Source: Petrosia ficiformis
Taxonomy: Eukaryota; Porifera; Demospongiae; Haplosclerida; Petrosiidae
Direction of reading: 5' to 3'
Length of the DNA: 64,000 nt
Assembly: GCA_947044365.1 (NCBI GenBank)
Contig: OX345651.1
Coordinates: 2,123,926-2,187,925, forward strand
Shown: one piece after another, positions 21,701 through 35,379 of the stretch
How the letters are laid out: each line of letters opens with the position of its first letter
Numbering within the stretch: position 1 is the first letter of the stretch
Translations under genes and position numbers: made by a program
The notes under the pieces: model-generated
Databases searched by the model: none
What the model saw: only the letters and a program-made list of their open reading frames with translations
Told to the model about the DNA's origin: nothing

Positions 21701-24700
21701 GAACCCAGTTGGATTTCACTACGACATATAAGGAGTCCAATAAAACCCAATAGGAGTCCACTAGAACCCATAAGGAGTCCACTAGGACCCAATAGGAGTC
21801 CCATAGGACCAATAAGGAGTCTACTAGGACACAATTGGAGTCCACTAGGACCAATAAGGAGTCCACTAGGACCCCTTAGGTGTCCACTAGGACCCATAAG
21901 GATTCCAGTAGGACCCAATAGGACTGCACAAGGACTAATTAGGAGTCCGCTAGGGCCCATTAGGAGTCCTCTAGGACCCAATATGAGTCCACTAGGACCC
22001 AATAGGAGTCCACTATGACCTTATAGGAGTCCACTAGGACCCATAAGGAGTCCACTAGGACCCAACAGGAGTCCACTATGACTTTATAGGAGTCCATTAG
22101 GACCTATAAGGAGTCCACTAGTACCTATTAGGAGTCCAATAGGACCAAATATGACTCCACTAGGACCCATTAGGAGTCCACAAGGACCCATAAGGTGTCT
22201 TTAAGTACCCAATAGGACTCCACTATGACCCATGAGGAGTCCACTAGGACCCTTTATGATTCCACTACATCCCAAAAGGAGTCAATTGGGACCCAATAGG
22301 AGTCCACTAAGACTCATTAGGAATCCACTAGGACCCATTAGTAGTCCACTAGGACCCAATAGGTGTCCACTAGGACGTTATAGGAGTCCGCTAGGACACA
22401 TTAGGAGTCCACTATGACCAAATAGGACTCCACTAGAACCCATTTGGGTTCCACTTGGACTCATAAGGAGTCCAATAGGACCCAGTAGGAGTCCACTTGG
22501 ACCCATAAGGAGTCCACTAGGACCCAATAGGACTCCACTAGTACCCAATAGCAGTCCAATAGGACCAATAATGAGTCCACTAGGACACATAATGGGTACA
22601 CTAGGACACATAAGGAGTCCAATAGGACCAAATAGGACTCCACTTGAACCATTAGGAGTCCACTAGGACCCATAATGTGTCCATAAGGACCCAAGAGGAC
22701 TCCACTAGGACCCATGAGGAGTCCACTAGGATTCATTAGGAGTCCACTAGGACCCATAAGGAATCCATAAGGACCCAATAGGACTCCACTAGGACTCATG
22801 AGGAGTCTACTAGCACCCATTATGATTCCACTAGATCCCAAATGGAGTCAATTAGGATCCAATAGAATTCCACTAAGACTCATTGGGAGTCCTATAGGAC
22901 CCATAAGGAGTCCACTAAGACCCAATGGGACTCCAATAGGATTCAAAATGAGTCCACTAGTACCAATATGGAGTCCCCTAGGATCCAATAGGAGTCCTCT
23001 AGGACCCAATAGGAGTCCGCTAGGACCCATTAGGACTCCACTAGGAACCAATAGGAGTCCGCTAGGACCCATTAAGAGTCCATTATGACCCATAATGTGT
23101 CCATTAGGACCCATAAGGAGTCCACTATGACCAGTTAGAACTCCACTAGGACCCAATAGGAGTCCAATAGGACCAATAAAGAATCCATAAGGACCCAATA
23201 GGACTCCACTAGGACTCATGAGGAGTCTACTAGCACCCATTATGATTCCACTAGATCCCAAATGGAGTCAATTAGGACCCAATAGGAGTCCACTAGGACC
23301 CATAAGGAGTCCAACAGGACCCAATAGGACTCCATTAGGACCCACGAGATGTCCACTAGGACCCACTATGATTCCACTAGATCCCAAAAGGAGTCAATTA
23401 GGATCCAATAGGAGTCCACTATGACCCATTGGGAGTCCTATAGGACCCATAAGGAGTCCACTAAGACCCAATAGGACTCCAATAGGACACAAAAGGAGTC
23501 CACTAGTACCAATATGGAGTCCCCTAGGATCCAATAGGAGTCCTTTAGGACCCAATAGGAGTCTGCTAGGACCCATAAGGAGTCCAATAGGACCCAATAG
23601 GACTCCAATAGGACGCAAAAAGAGTCCAATAGTACCAATATGGAGTCCCCTAGTATCCAATAGGAGTCCTCTAGGACGCAATAGGAGTCCGCTAGGACCC
23701 ATTAGGACTCCACTAGAAACCAATAGGAGTCCACTAGGACCCATTAAGAGTCCATTATGACCCATAATGTGTCCATTAGGACCCATAAGGAGTCCACTAT
23801 GACCAGTTAGGACTCCACTAGGACCCAATAGGAGTCCAATAGGACCAATAAGGAATCCATAAGGACCCAATAGGACTCCACTAGGACTCATGAGGAGTCT
23901 ACTAGCACCCATTATGATTCCACTAGATCCCAAATGGAGTCAATTAGGACCCAATAGGAGTCCACTAGGACCCATAAGGAGTCCAATAGGACCCAATAGG
24001 ACTCCATTAGGACCCACGAGATGTCCACTAGGACCCACTATGATTCCACTAGATCCCAAAAGGAGTCAATTAGGATCCAATAGGAGTCCACTAAGACCCA
24101 TTGGGAGTCCTATAGGACCTATAATGAGTCCACTAAGACCCAATAGGACTCCAATAGGACGCAAAAGGAGTCCACTAGTACCAATATGGAGTCCCCTAGG
24201 ATCCAATAGGAGTCCTCTAGGACCCAATAGGAGTCTGCTAGGACCCATAAGGAGTCCAATAGGACCCAATAGGACTCCATTAGGACCCACGAGATGTCCA
24301 CTAGGACCCACTAAGATTCCACTAGATCCCAAAAGGAGTCAATTAGGATCCAATAGGAGTCCACTAAGACCCATTGGGAGTCCTATAGGACCCATAAGGA
24401 GTCTACTAAGACCCAATGGGACTCCAATAGGACGCAAAAGGAGTCCACTAGTACCAATATGGAGTCCCCTAGTATCCAATAGGAGTCCTCTAGGACCCAA
24501 TAGGAGTCCGCTAGGACCCATTAGGACTCCACTAGGAACCAATAGGAGTCCACTAGGACCCATTAAGAGTCCATTATGACCCATAATGTGTCCATTAGGA
24601 CCCATAAGGAGTCCACTATGACCCAATAGGACTCCACTAGGACCCAATAGGAGTCCAATAGGACCAATAAGCAGTCCACTAGGACCCAATAGGAGTCCAC

Positions 24701-25035
24701 TAGGACCAATAAGTAGTCCACTAGGACCCATTATGTGTACACTAGGACCGATAAAGATTCCAGTAGGACCCAATAGGACTGGACAAGCACCCATTAGGAG
24801 TCCACTAGGACAGAATAGGAGTCCTCTAGGACAAATTAAGGAGTCCACTAGGACCCAATAGGACTCCACTAGGACCCGATAGGAGTCCACTAGGACTCAT
24901 AAGGAGTCCTCTAGGACCAAATGGGACTCCACTAGAACTCAATAAGTGTCCGCTAGGACCAATAAGGAGTCCGCTAGGACCCAATAGCACTCTACTAGGA
25001 CCCATTAGGATTCCGCAACACTGCAAAACAGACAT
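18767..25035 (-). repeat. 21-bp minisatellite array, right arm (reverse orientation)
   Basis: The same 21-bp repeat on the opposite strand, reading GGACCCATTA then GGAGTCCACTA. The outer part (about 23.8-25.03 kb) mirrors 12296-13500 with identical translations. Toward the centre it is longer than the left array by about 1.18 kb, through block duplications of whole multiples of the unit. Open frames are repeat artefacts. Confidence 0.95.
22798..23933 (-). repeat. 672-bp block duplication inside the right-arm array
   Basis: The block whose frame begins MGSSGIIMGASRLLM occurs twice, with starts at 23261 and 23933, 672 bp apart (32 units). The left arm has one corresponding start, at 13398, at this position. 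Mirror sums therefore change from 37331 to 36659 across this point, so the duplication or a matching deletion arose after the arms formed. Confidence 0.75.
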
Positions 25036-28000
25036 TCATATACAGACCGATATTTTCATCTATACACGTCTGTAAATCATTATTATCCCGTTAGTATGCA
25101 GCATCGACTATGTTTAGTATACAGAGTCCGTATAACACAAAATACGGACACATTCGACATACCAGTAATATTCCATGTCTGCATAAAAACACTCGATACT
25201 ATTGATGTTTGTCTGCATACTACTGATATCTACAGCATCCAGGTCAGCATACTCGTGCTAGATAGCACTGATATTTTTCTGTGTACCGATGATTTTACTG
25301 TTAATATTATTTTAATGACTTTTTGTTGTTTTCCTTTAAAATTATAAAAATTAATGTTTAATCAAAACATTGTTGAATGTTTTAAAGTACAGCTTGAAAT
25401 GTACTGAGAATATTAATGTTTGCTGATGTGCATGTGTCCAACCAATATTAATCTTTTAATTTTCAATGAGTTTAGTGGACCTGTAGTAAATATTAATTAG
25501 TAATGTTACTTCATTAACGAAATAATATGCTTACTTGGTTATCTCATCTGTTGAACAAGTTACAGGTTCCTTTGTGCTTAAGTAAAATACAGACCTAAAT
25601 AACTGTATATAAAATAAACATATTAAATTAAAGTGAAGTAGCAAGAACAAACCTCGCAATTTCATTAGCTGACTCTTTTGAGCTATTTTGAAAAGAAAAG
25701 CAGAATTTGTTATGTGATAAATAGCATGAGCAAACCTTGCAACTTCTCAACAACTTCTACGAGTTTGAAGTCCATGCTGAATCAATGCTGTCATGAGTAT
25801 GTGAATATCTGCATAATTACAGTAAGCAATGATGAAATCCTTGATACATTCTTAAACTATTGTTTACCGTGCTATTATAGGAGTGAAGTTACTGAAGTTT
25901 ACTGAGAGTATATATTGCAAACTGTTTAGATAAGTAAATATTCATGATTTATTATGAATGGGAGTGTTAACCTGTGTCAAAATGTTTGTTGTAAAGTTTT
26001 AGGGAAACCTATAGTCATACAGTATGATGAACTCCGTATTAGCATAATACTTAAATGTACCTTACTATGTATGAGTAGTCCAATGTCCAAATGTTAACCT
26101 TAATCTTTACTCGAGTGAAAGTCATCAATCTATTAATATGGTAATTATACTTACCTTGCTATCGCATTTACATGTGTCTCAGATATTCAATATCCAGATT
26201 AAAATTCTTGAGCTGAATAAGATTATAAACATGGTCACAAATGCCAGCACTGTGTGATATAACTTATTAATTTGTGCAGTGAAAATAAGTGATGTGAAGA
26301 ATTTGTGACACAGAGCTTCCAAAGCCCAATGCCAGTTTGTACACCCAATGATTTTAACACAAGTATAAAATATATATGTAATACTGAACTTCATGCATGG
26401 GATGAAGAACTTAGTCAACTTACCACTGTTGCAGATAATGGTAGCAAATTTCGTCTAAATGTCATTTTCACCTCCACTTTCCTCTGGTTCAAAATGACTG
26501 TTCTCCCGCCTGATATTAGAGTCACATGATACTGTTATTAATTTAATTTAATAACTAGACTATAGAGTATAGACTACTACCAGCCATTCAATGTGCCTAT
26601 ATATGTTGGCCAGACTCAGTGACTTGAACAACTGGTGTTAATTCATACTTGGTTTGGATCAGGCATTCATGTACTGATAGAATATGAATCGTGAAACTGA
26701 AGTTGCGTGATTGAAAAGACAGCCAAGCTGAGTGGCTGAAATTATTCTGTTTGGTGGTTACTACTAAGGTATGTATACTTCATGTATGTATTATACTGAC
26801 TTGTTATACACCTCATCACCTTATCAAACTAATCCTCTATCAAGCCATAATTATAGATAATTTTTACATCGGATCATGCTCAAAGAACAGCACCTTGTGA
26901 ATATTATGTATACAACATACATGTAGGTTGTGTGTGTCCTGTAGTATCAATATTAGTGAAATACTGTTCTATCAGCATGATTCTTTTACATCTCCCTGAC
27001 CACTTGATTGTCATTGAATGTGATTTGTACATGTAGGTAGAATATCCATTGTTAGTTTACGTTAAAGATGTTTGCTGTCATTGAGCTATATGTAAAGCTC
27101 ATTCACTTTCGCCTTGTCCTCAGAAAAATGTTCATAACTTTATTTTGAAATGACAAATAATCTTTCTACATGTACCATTTTGATATAATTATCCTTCCCG
27201 TTCTTTTTTGTGTATGTCAAATTTCAATCCATTGCTAAATTATAGATCTAGAGTTACAGTATAATCATGTATTAACCTTACGACATTATACTATACGCTA
27301 CATTACATATCATCACATCATTATTTTGAAGACATCATGAATGTGAATAGACTTTAGTTTGGCAGGTTTCTATAGCATTTTTTGAACAAAAACAGCAAAA
27401 ATTTGCTTTTATAATGTTCTGTTCTGAATTAAATATAGACTGAAATCGTTAAAATAATTGGCTATTTTTTATTTTTTTCAGTTAGATTTTCAGAACTACA
27501 TGTAGAAGTATACTTCTGTTAATTAAAGAACTATTTTCTAAGGTTAGCTTTATACATGTAAGACTTGAAGACAGAGTGGGTGGTATGACAGGAAAAATTT
27601 TTGTCGAACATACACACAAACAGTCCTTTTGGATATATGAATTGCATTACTACTGTGTGAAATCTCTTCTTGCCCTCTTCAGGACGGACGAAACTAGCTC
27701 TGCAATATTATTATATTTATCAGAATATAGGGAAAAACTAGAACCCAATTAAGTAGTTTATTCCTTTGTGATGAGTGTTTATATGATGTGATGAGAATAA
27801 ACAAAGACTCAATAGAGTCCATCCTTGACATGTTGTATATACTTACTCAACACCTCATAAAATTATATATAAATGGGATGAAAATGCCATGTGTGTTCAA
27901 CAGCTACACCTTGAAAGTAGTACAAAGCATATTTGAAATAAAATACTGAAATAGTGTTGTTCTGAGTTCAAACCTTTCAGCCATTTTCTAGTTACAGTCA

Positions 28001-28662
28001 TTTGTCTTTGTTTTTGTCCTATTGACCTTTAGGGGCCTAATGGTTATACGGTAGATATGATAACTTAAAAATGGTCAACACATGTACACATACACTCAAT
28101 AAACATGTCTACATAGAATATTTAGTGTATCGCTATTGCCAGATTTTCCAATTGTCATTTAATCATTACAGTGTGTATAATGGAGTTTGTATGAGTTTAA
28201 CATGAAAACCACAAATCACATGAATGTGTTATATAGTGCATTTGTGTACTTTTAAATGCTGAGTTCATATTTTTTGGAATTTTTCGATTACGAGTAGCCA
28301 TTTTGTTGTTATACTCAATTTGCTTTGTTTTGGCCCAATTGACCTTTAGAGGCCTAATGGTATTATAACTTATAAATGGTCAAAATATGTACACATACAC
28401 TCAATAAACATGTCTATATAGAATATTGTAGATAACAAACAACAAATGGCAGATTGTAATCAATACAATGGCATTAATTAATGCACCTATATGTGCTATC
28501 TTGCATTCATAATTATGTAGGCTATGTTTTAGGAATATAAAGCATTTCATGCCGATTTATTGAGTTTCCCAGGCATCGTCATGCATCGCAGAGATATGTT
28601 TGTGGTGGAGCATTGATTAAAACTGTTAAACACCGGTCTGGAAGTGATACATACAAACCAAT
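25036..28662 (-). repeat. Right arm of giant inverted repeat, non-array part
   Basis: Reverse-complement partner of 8669-12295. The match ends at 28662: beyond it the right side continues as transposase coding sequence while the left side is satellite DNA. The right arm is therefore the one still attached to its original neighbour. Content matches the left arm: AT-rich, no recognisable gene except the transposase 5' part from 28550, and an internal ~305-bp direct duplication. Confidence 0.95.
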
Positions 28663-30756
28663 AAAAGTGTATTGTTATCAAAATTTAATAAAGTCGTTAG
28701 CTACAGTCATCTCTAAACAAGGATCTTATGAATTGCTCAGTAGCTGTAAATGATATGAAGCAAATGTTGGTTATCTGAGTGATGTGTATGATGGGGCCAT
28801 TTGGAAAGAGTTTTAAGAATCTATGGTAAATGAAGAGACTGATGAAGTATTATACATAGGCCTGATGTTAAATGTAGATTGGTTCAATCCCTTTAAAAAA
28901 GGTTTATACTCGGCAGGTGCAATTTATTTGAGTATTCTGAACCTGCCAAGGCTCGTTCATTTTAAAGAAGAAAATAGCATTCTAATTGGCCTTATTCCTG
29001 GTCCAAAAGAGCCATCTTTGACAATTAATAGCTATATAGCCCCTTTAGTTAATGAACTGGAAGCTTTACGTGATGGAGTTTGGATGGAATGCCCTGGGAT
29101 GGATAGTAATAGAGTGAAGGTAATAGCAAAGCTGATTTGCTTGTCATCAGATATTCCAGCAACTAGGAATATTGCTGGTCATCTTGGCATTAAAGCAAAT
29201 AAAGCTTGCCAGAAGTGTCTTAAAGATTTTCTTAAAATAGGAGACAAATCAAATTATTCAGGTGTTGATTGTACAAATTGGGAGCTTAGAAATAGTGTTG
29301 TTCATAGACAGTGGGTAAAGCAGCAAAGTGAAAAAAAAGAAATGCAGAGCAAATATGGAATTCGATATTCAACACTACTAGACCTGAAATACTTTGATAT
29401 TATAAGGTACGCATGCATTGACCCAATGCACAACCTTCTCTTGGGAACCGCAAAACACATGATGCAATTATGGACATCTCGTGGTAGTATTTCAGAAGCC
29501 CAGTTGTTACTTATTCAAAGGAAAGCTGAACAAATTATTGTACCAGTGGATATGGGCCGCATTCCCGTTAAGATTGCTTCATCTTTTGCCATTTTTAAAG
29601 CTGATGAATGGAAGCATTGGTGTTTGGTATACTCACTTTATTGTCTCTTTGGCATATTGCCTTCCGAAGAATTAAAAATTTGGAGTTTGTTCATTCAGGC
29701 ATGTAAGCTGCTGTTTCAGCATTCTGCTCACATTGAACAGGCTAAAAAGGCACATAGTTTGTTGATCAATTTCATCTCAAGTCTTGAAGAGTTTTATGGT
29801 TGGGAAGTTGTACTATGAATACTCATTTACATTTTCATCTGCTGCAGACAATAATTGACTTCGAGCCTTTTTATTCTTTTTGGTGTTTTCCATATGAGCG
29901 TCTCAATGGAGTTTTAGGCTCATATGCTACAAACCATCACAGTGTTTGTCCACAAATCATGAAAACTTTTAAAATACATCAGTGTTCCTCTCCAAGCATG
30001 CTTGAAAAAATAGTATCTCCAGCTTTATAGATGGAAACTCGATGTGCATTCTCAACTATGGGCTATTCCTCTCAATTTTCCTCAGTGCAGTTGTCTATGA
30101 CTGATATCATCTCTCCAATAGCAGTAAAATCATTATGCATAGGAAGCATCAATGCTGTTAAATTTCATTCTAGTGACTCCAGTTACCTTTTACATCCAAT
30201 CAACCAGTCTTTCTTTAGTTCACAGGAGATGCGTTTCCTTCATTACATGTACAATCTCCTTTATGATTCTAGTTATATAATTAACAACATTCCAAGGATT
30301 TATGAACATTCAGCTGATGCGTCATTGAACAATAGCCAATTCAACTCAGTGAAATCATTGACAAATCGATCATCATAATTATGTATATGCTTACTGGGTT
30401 GACAGCAATGGGCATTATAACACAAGACCATTGTTGGGAAAGATTTTAAAATTGTAAAGCATCAAATTGAAGTAATATCTGCAGGAAATGTCATGAAACA
30501 TATATATTATTTAGCATATATTCAGTGGCTTGAAAGATTACCAGACGAGCAAACGGAAATCTATTCAGACTTTTTTGATGTCTGGGTAAAGTGCTCCGAT
30601 TACATACCGTCAAATTGCTGCTTCATACCAATAAGTCGTATTTTATGTAAGGCTGCAGTTTCCTTAGAAACTGAATTGAATTTTGCTACATTCTCGGAAG
30701 TTGTTTGTGTATCAATTCCTGTCAAAATGCCAATATTTCATAATGTTGCAGATTGA
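28550..30756 (+). pseudogene. EnSpm/CACTA-type (Tnp2/Plavaka-like) transposase, decayed
   Basis: The family catalyses cut-and-paste transposition with a DDE-type nuclease. Read in register, the sequence shows FPRHRHASQ and CGGAL (Cys/His N-terminal region), KVYCYQNL, VGYLSDVYDGAIWKEF, and LNVDWFNPF with the probable first catalytic Asp at codon 28877. Then come LIPGPKEPSLTINSY, SDIPATRNIAGHLG, CQKCLKDF and IDPMHNLLLGTAKH (second acidic/His motif). A frame change near 29800 leads into PFYSFWCFPYERLNGVLGSY. The C-terminal part VMKHIYYLAYIQWLERL with CFIPISRIL runs to 30756. Disruptions: in-frame TGA 28751-28753 and TAA 28814-28816, a frameshift near 29795, TAG 30028-30030, and further shifts between 30370 and 30460. 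The longest intact piece is 28823-29818 (331 codons). The 5' end lies inside the right inverted-repeat arm. Superfamily assignment rests on remembered motifs. Confidence 0.85.
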
Positions 30757-30779
30757 CTTCTAAATATACTAATTACCTG

Positions 30780-31610
30780 TCAGTAATAATTATACGATTT
30801 TTACATTCATTACACTTTCTAGTATGGTGTAATATATAGATAATTTGGCCAAGTATGAACATATTGAAAATAGCTTTTCGTATTTGAAAAAATCTGAAAG
30901 GGTTCAACTCAGCACCTCAAATTACACAAATACACCAACTATTCATAGGTTTTGTGGTTTTCAAGGTTTAGCTATTGAACACACATGGCAATTTCATCCC
31001 ATTTATATATAGTTTTATGAGGTGTTGAGTAAGTATAAACAACATGTCAAGGATGGACTCTATTGAGTCTTTGTTTAAACCTCACCACATCGTATACACA
31101 CTCATCACAAAGGAATAATGTACTTAGGTTTTAGTTTTTCACTACAGTGATTACAATGTTTCAGCCTATATTTAATTCAGAACAGGTCATTCTCAATCTG
31201 AAAGCAATTATTCTCAAAGTTAAATGGTTCAAAAATTGCAATAGAAACCAGGAAAACCACATACAGCTCGATGATAGCAAACACCCTTTAGACTACACTA
31301 TAATAATGGGTATCTTGCCTGCATCCATTTCGGTGATGGATCAGCTGGCCAGGAATAGATACGTGGCATAACTACATCCCATTCAATGATGGGTCCACTG
31401 ATGAGATGTAAAAGGATAATGCTGAAAGAATAGCACCTTCATAATATAATATAGAGATACTGTATCAGGCTCAAAGTTGCTATTCATCACAATTATTGTC
31501 CGGGTTGATAAGGTGATATGGTTTATAACCAGTGGGTATAATACAGTAATATACATGAAGTATACGTACATTTGTATATACTAACCAAATATACAGATTA
31601 GCATCCCGTA
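30780..31610 (+). repeat. Third, diverged copy of the arm DNA
   Basis: Order and words match the left arm: ACACACATGGCAATTTCATC and ATGTCAAGGATGGACTC (as at 9440-9515), TATATTTAATTCAGAACAG (as at 9895), ATGATAGCAAACA (as at 10250), GATAAGGTGATATGG (as at 10508) and ACATGAAGTATACGTAC (as at 10548). Identity looks around 70-80% with gaps. It is inverted relative to the right arm, so the transposase pseudogene sits between two long inverted flanks. Each flank is bordered on its far side by a 21-bp array. Confidence 0.8.
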
Positions 31611-32271
31611 TGCCCATCATTATGTAATAAAATTCACTTGGTGTTCTTGCTTGGTGTGCAGTGTTGGGCTTGGTCAAAGGTGAGGCCTCAGCCTGAGCCA
31701 TACTAAGCGTTATGAATTTATTCACGATCTCTGTACTGTTATAAAGATTGCTGTGCCTTCAAAGCGGAATCTATTTGATTGCAATACGTCAGTTGGGTTT
31801 CCAAGTAAGTGTATTCTTCCCTTATCGGGCTTGTACCACTCAACAAATGCTGCAAGGAGAGGATTGGCCTATACATATTGAGTATGCCATCTGCCCACTA
31901 AAGAGACATTAGCACGATGTGTTTAGCTTTAAATTAACTGACTGTAACAGATAGCATTGACAAAATAATTATCTTTCTGCAGACTAAGAAAATTCAACAA
32001 GAATGAAGTCAGAGCTAGTAACTAACAATGATACAATAGCGTTATTATTATCATACTTATATATATATTATTTTAATACATATAATTCCTACTTGTCTGT
32101 TGTGAATATATACATAGGTATAGATCTAGATCTGGAAATCTTGAGTGGTATGCAGACTTTGCATATAAATAAAAGCCTCATATCTTTCAAACAGTATACT
32201 CAGCATACCATTGATATCACAATATACATATATCTGCATAACTCTGTATATGCAATGCCAATTTGCAGTGC
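31611..32271. other. AT-rich spacer before the third array, nothing firm
   Basis: About 660 bp with no recognised gene or element. Its position corresponds to the inner portion of the arm (10.6-12.3 kb), but I saw no convincing word matches. It ends in GCAGTGCAAGGACCC, where the 21-bp array begins; the other arrays also begin next to a GCAGTG word. Confidence 0.4.
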
Positions 32272-34482
32272 AAGGACCCAATAGGTGTCCACTAGGACCC
32301 ATTAAGAGTCCATTAGGACCCATAAGGAGTCCATTAGGACCCAATGGGACTCCACTAGGACGCAATAAGAGTCCACTAGGATCAATATGGAGTCCACTAG
32401 GACCCATTAGCAGTCAACTAGGAGCTATGAGGAGTCCACTACGAACCATTAAGTGTCCACTAGGACCTATAAGCATTCCAGTAGGACCCAATTGGACTGC
32501 ACAAGCACCCATTAGGAGTCCGCTAGGAACCAATAGGAGTCCTCTAGGACAAATACGGAGTCCACTAGGACCCCACAGGAGTCCACTAGGACCAATAAGG
32601 AGTCCACTATTACCCATTAGGTGTCCACAAAGACCCATAAGGAGTCCACTAGGACCCATTGGGAGTCCACTAGGACCCAATAGGACTCTAATAGGACCCA
32701 TTAGGAGTCCAATAGGACCGATAAGGAGTCCACTAGGACCCTAACAGGGTCCACTACCACCAATAAGGAGTCGACAATTACCCATTAGGTGTCCACTAAG
32801 ACCCATAAGGAGTCCAATAGAACCAATATGGAGTCCACTAGGACCCAACAGGAGTCCTCTAGGACCCAATAGGAGTCCCCTAGGACCCACTAGGAGTCCA
32901 CTAGAACTCATTAGACATCCACTAGGACCCATAAGGAGTCCACTAGGACCCAATAGGAGTCAAGTAGGACCCACTAGGAGTCCTCTAGGACCCAATAGGA
33001 GTCCAATAAGATGCACTAGGAGTCCACTAGAACTCATTAGACGACCACTAGGACCCATAAGGAGTCCACTAGGACCCAATAGGACTCCACTAGGAACTAA
33101 TAGGACTCCACTAAAACCCATTAAGAATCCATTAGGAACCATAAGGTGTCCATTACGACCGATAAGGAGTCCACTAGGACCCAATAGGACTCCACTAGGA
33201 CCCAATAGGACTCCAATAGGACCAATAAGGAGTCCACTAGGACCCCACAGGAGCCCACTAGGACCAATAAGGAGTCCACTATTACCCATTAGGTGTCCAC
33301 TAAGACCCATAAGGAGTCCACTAGGACCAGTGAGGAGTCCACTAGGACCCAATAGGACTCTACAAGGACCCAATAGGTGTCCACTAGGACCCATAAGGAG
33401 TCCACTTGGACCCAATAGGACTCCACTAGGACCCAATAGGAGTCCAATTGGATCAATAAGGAGTCCACTACGACCCAATAGGAGTCCACTAGGACACATA
33501 AGGAGTCCAACAGGAATAAATAGGACTCCACTTGAATCCATTAGGAGTCCACTAGGACCCATAATGAGTCCATAACGACCCAAGAGGACTCCACTAGGAC
33601 CCAGGAGGACTCCACTAGGACCCATTAGGAGTCCAGTAGGACCCATAAGGAGTCCGTAAGGACCAAATAGGACTCCACTAAGAATCAAGAGAAGTTTCCT
33701 ACGACTGATTATGATTCCAATAGATCGCAAAAGGAGTCAATTATGACCCAATAGGACTCCACTAGGACTCAATAGGAGTCCAATAGGACCAATAAGGAGT
33801 CCACTAGGACCCATAAGGAGTCCACTATGATCCAATAGGACTCCACTAGGACCCAATAGGAGTCCAATTGGATCAATAAGGAGTCCACTACGACCAAATA
33901 GGAGTCCACTAGGACACATAAGGAGTCCAACAGGAATAAATAGGACTCCACTTGAATCCATTAGGAGTCCACTAGGACCCATAATGAGTCCATAAGGACC
34001 CAAGAGGACTCCACTAGGACCCTTGAGGAGTCCACTAGGACCCATAAAGAGTCCACTAGGACCCAATAGGAGTAAACTAGAAGCCATTAGGAGTCCACTA
34101 CGACCCATTAAGTGTCCACTAGGACCCATAAGCAGTCCACTAGGACCCAATAGGACTAAACTAGGACCAAATAGGAGTCCAATAAGGAGTCCACCAGGAC
34201 CCATATGGAGTCAACTAGGAGCCATTAGGTGTCCACTAGGAACCATTAAGTGTCCACTAGGACCCATAAGGAGTCCACTAGGACCCAATAGGACTAAACT
34301 AGGACCCAATAGGAGTCCAATAGGACCAATAAGGAGTCCACTATGACCCATATGGAGTCCACTAGGACCCATTAGGAGTCAACTAGGAGCCATTAGGAGT
34401 CCACTATGACCCATTCTGTGTCAAATAGGACCCATAAGGAGTCCACTAGGACCCAATAGGAGCCCAAGAGGAACAATAAGGA

Positions 34483-35140
34483 GTCCACTAGGACCCAATA
34501 GGAGTCCACTAGGACCAATAAGGAGTCCGCTAGGACCCATTATGGGTACACTATGACCCATAAGGATTCCAGTAGGACTGTACAAGCACCCATTAGGAGT
34601 CCGCTGGGACCCAATAGGAGTCCTCTAGGACTCATAAGGAGTCCACTAGGACCCAATGGGACTCCACTAGAACCAAATAAGAGTCCACTAGGACCAATAA
34701 GGAGTCCACTCGGACCCAATAGCACTCTACTAGGACCCATTAGGAGTCCACTAGGACACATAAGGAGCCCAAGAGGACCAATAAGGAGTCCACTAGGACC
34801 CAATAGGAGTCCACTAGGACCAATAAGGAGTCCGCTAGGACCCATTATGGGTACACTATGACCTATAAGGATTCCAGTAGGACTGTACAAGCACCCATTA
34901 GGAGTCCGCTGGGACCCAATAGGAGTCCTCTAGGACTCATAAGGAGTCCACTAGGACCCAATGGGACTCCACTAGAACCAAATAAGAGTCCACTAGGACC
35001 AATAAGGAGTCCACTCGGACCCAATAGCACTCTACTAGGACCCATTAGGAGTCCACTAGGACACATAAGGAGTCCAAGAGGACTAAATAGGACTCCACTT
35101 GAATCCATTAGCAGTCCACTAGGACCCATAATTAGTCCAT
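34483..35140 (-). repeat. ~305-bp tandem duplication inside the array
   Basis: The segment with CATTATGGGTACACTATGAC, GATTCCAGTAGGACTG and TACAAGCACCC is repeated about 305 bp later (frame starts at 34553 and 34858). The two copies are almost identical until the second diverges near 35070. Because 305 is not a multiple of 21, the copied block includes an irregular unit. Confidence 0.75.
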
Positions 35141-35379
35141 AAGCACCCAAGAGGACTCCACTAGCACCCAAGAGGACTCCACTAGGAACCATTAGGAGTC
35201 CACTAGGACACATAAGGAGTCTGTAAGGACCCAATAGGACTCCACTAGGAATCATGAGGAGTCTACTAGGACCCATTATGATTCCACTAGTTCCCAAAAG
35301 GAGTCAATTAGGACCCAATAGGAGTCCACTAGGACCTGTTAGGAGTCCACTAGGACCAAAATAGGACTCAACTAGGACC

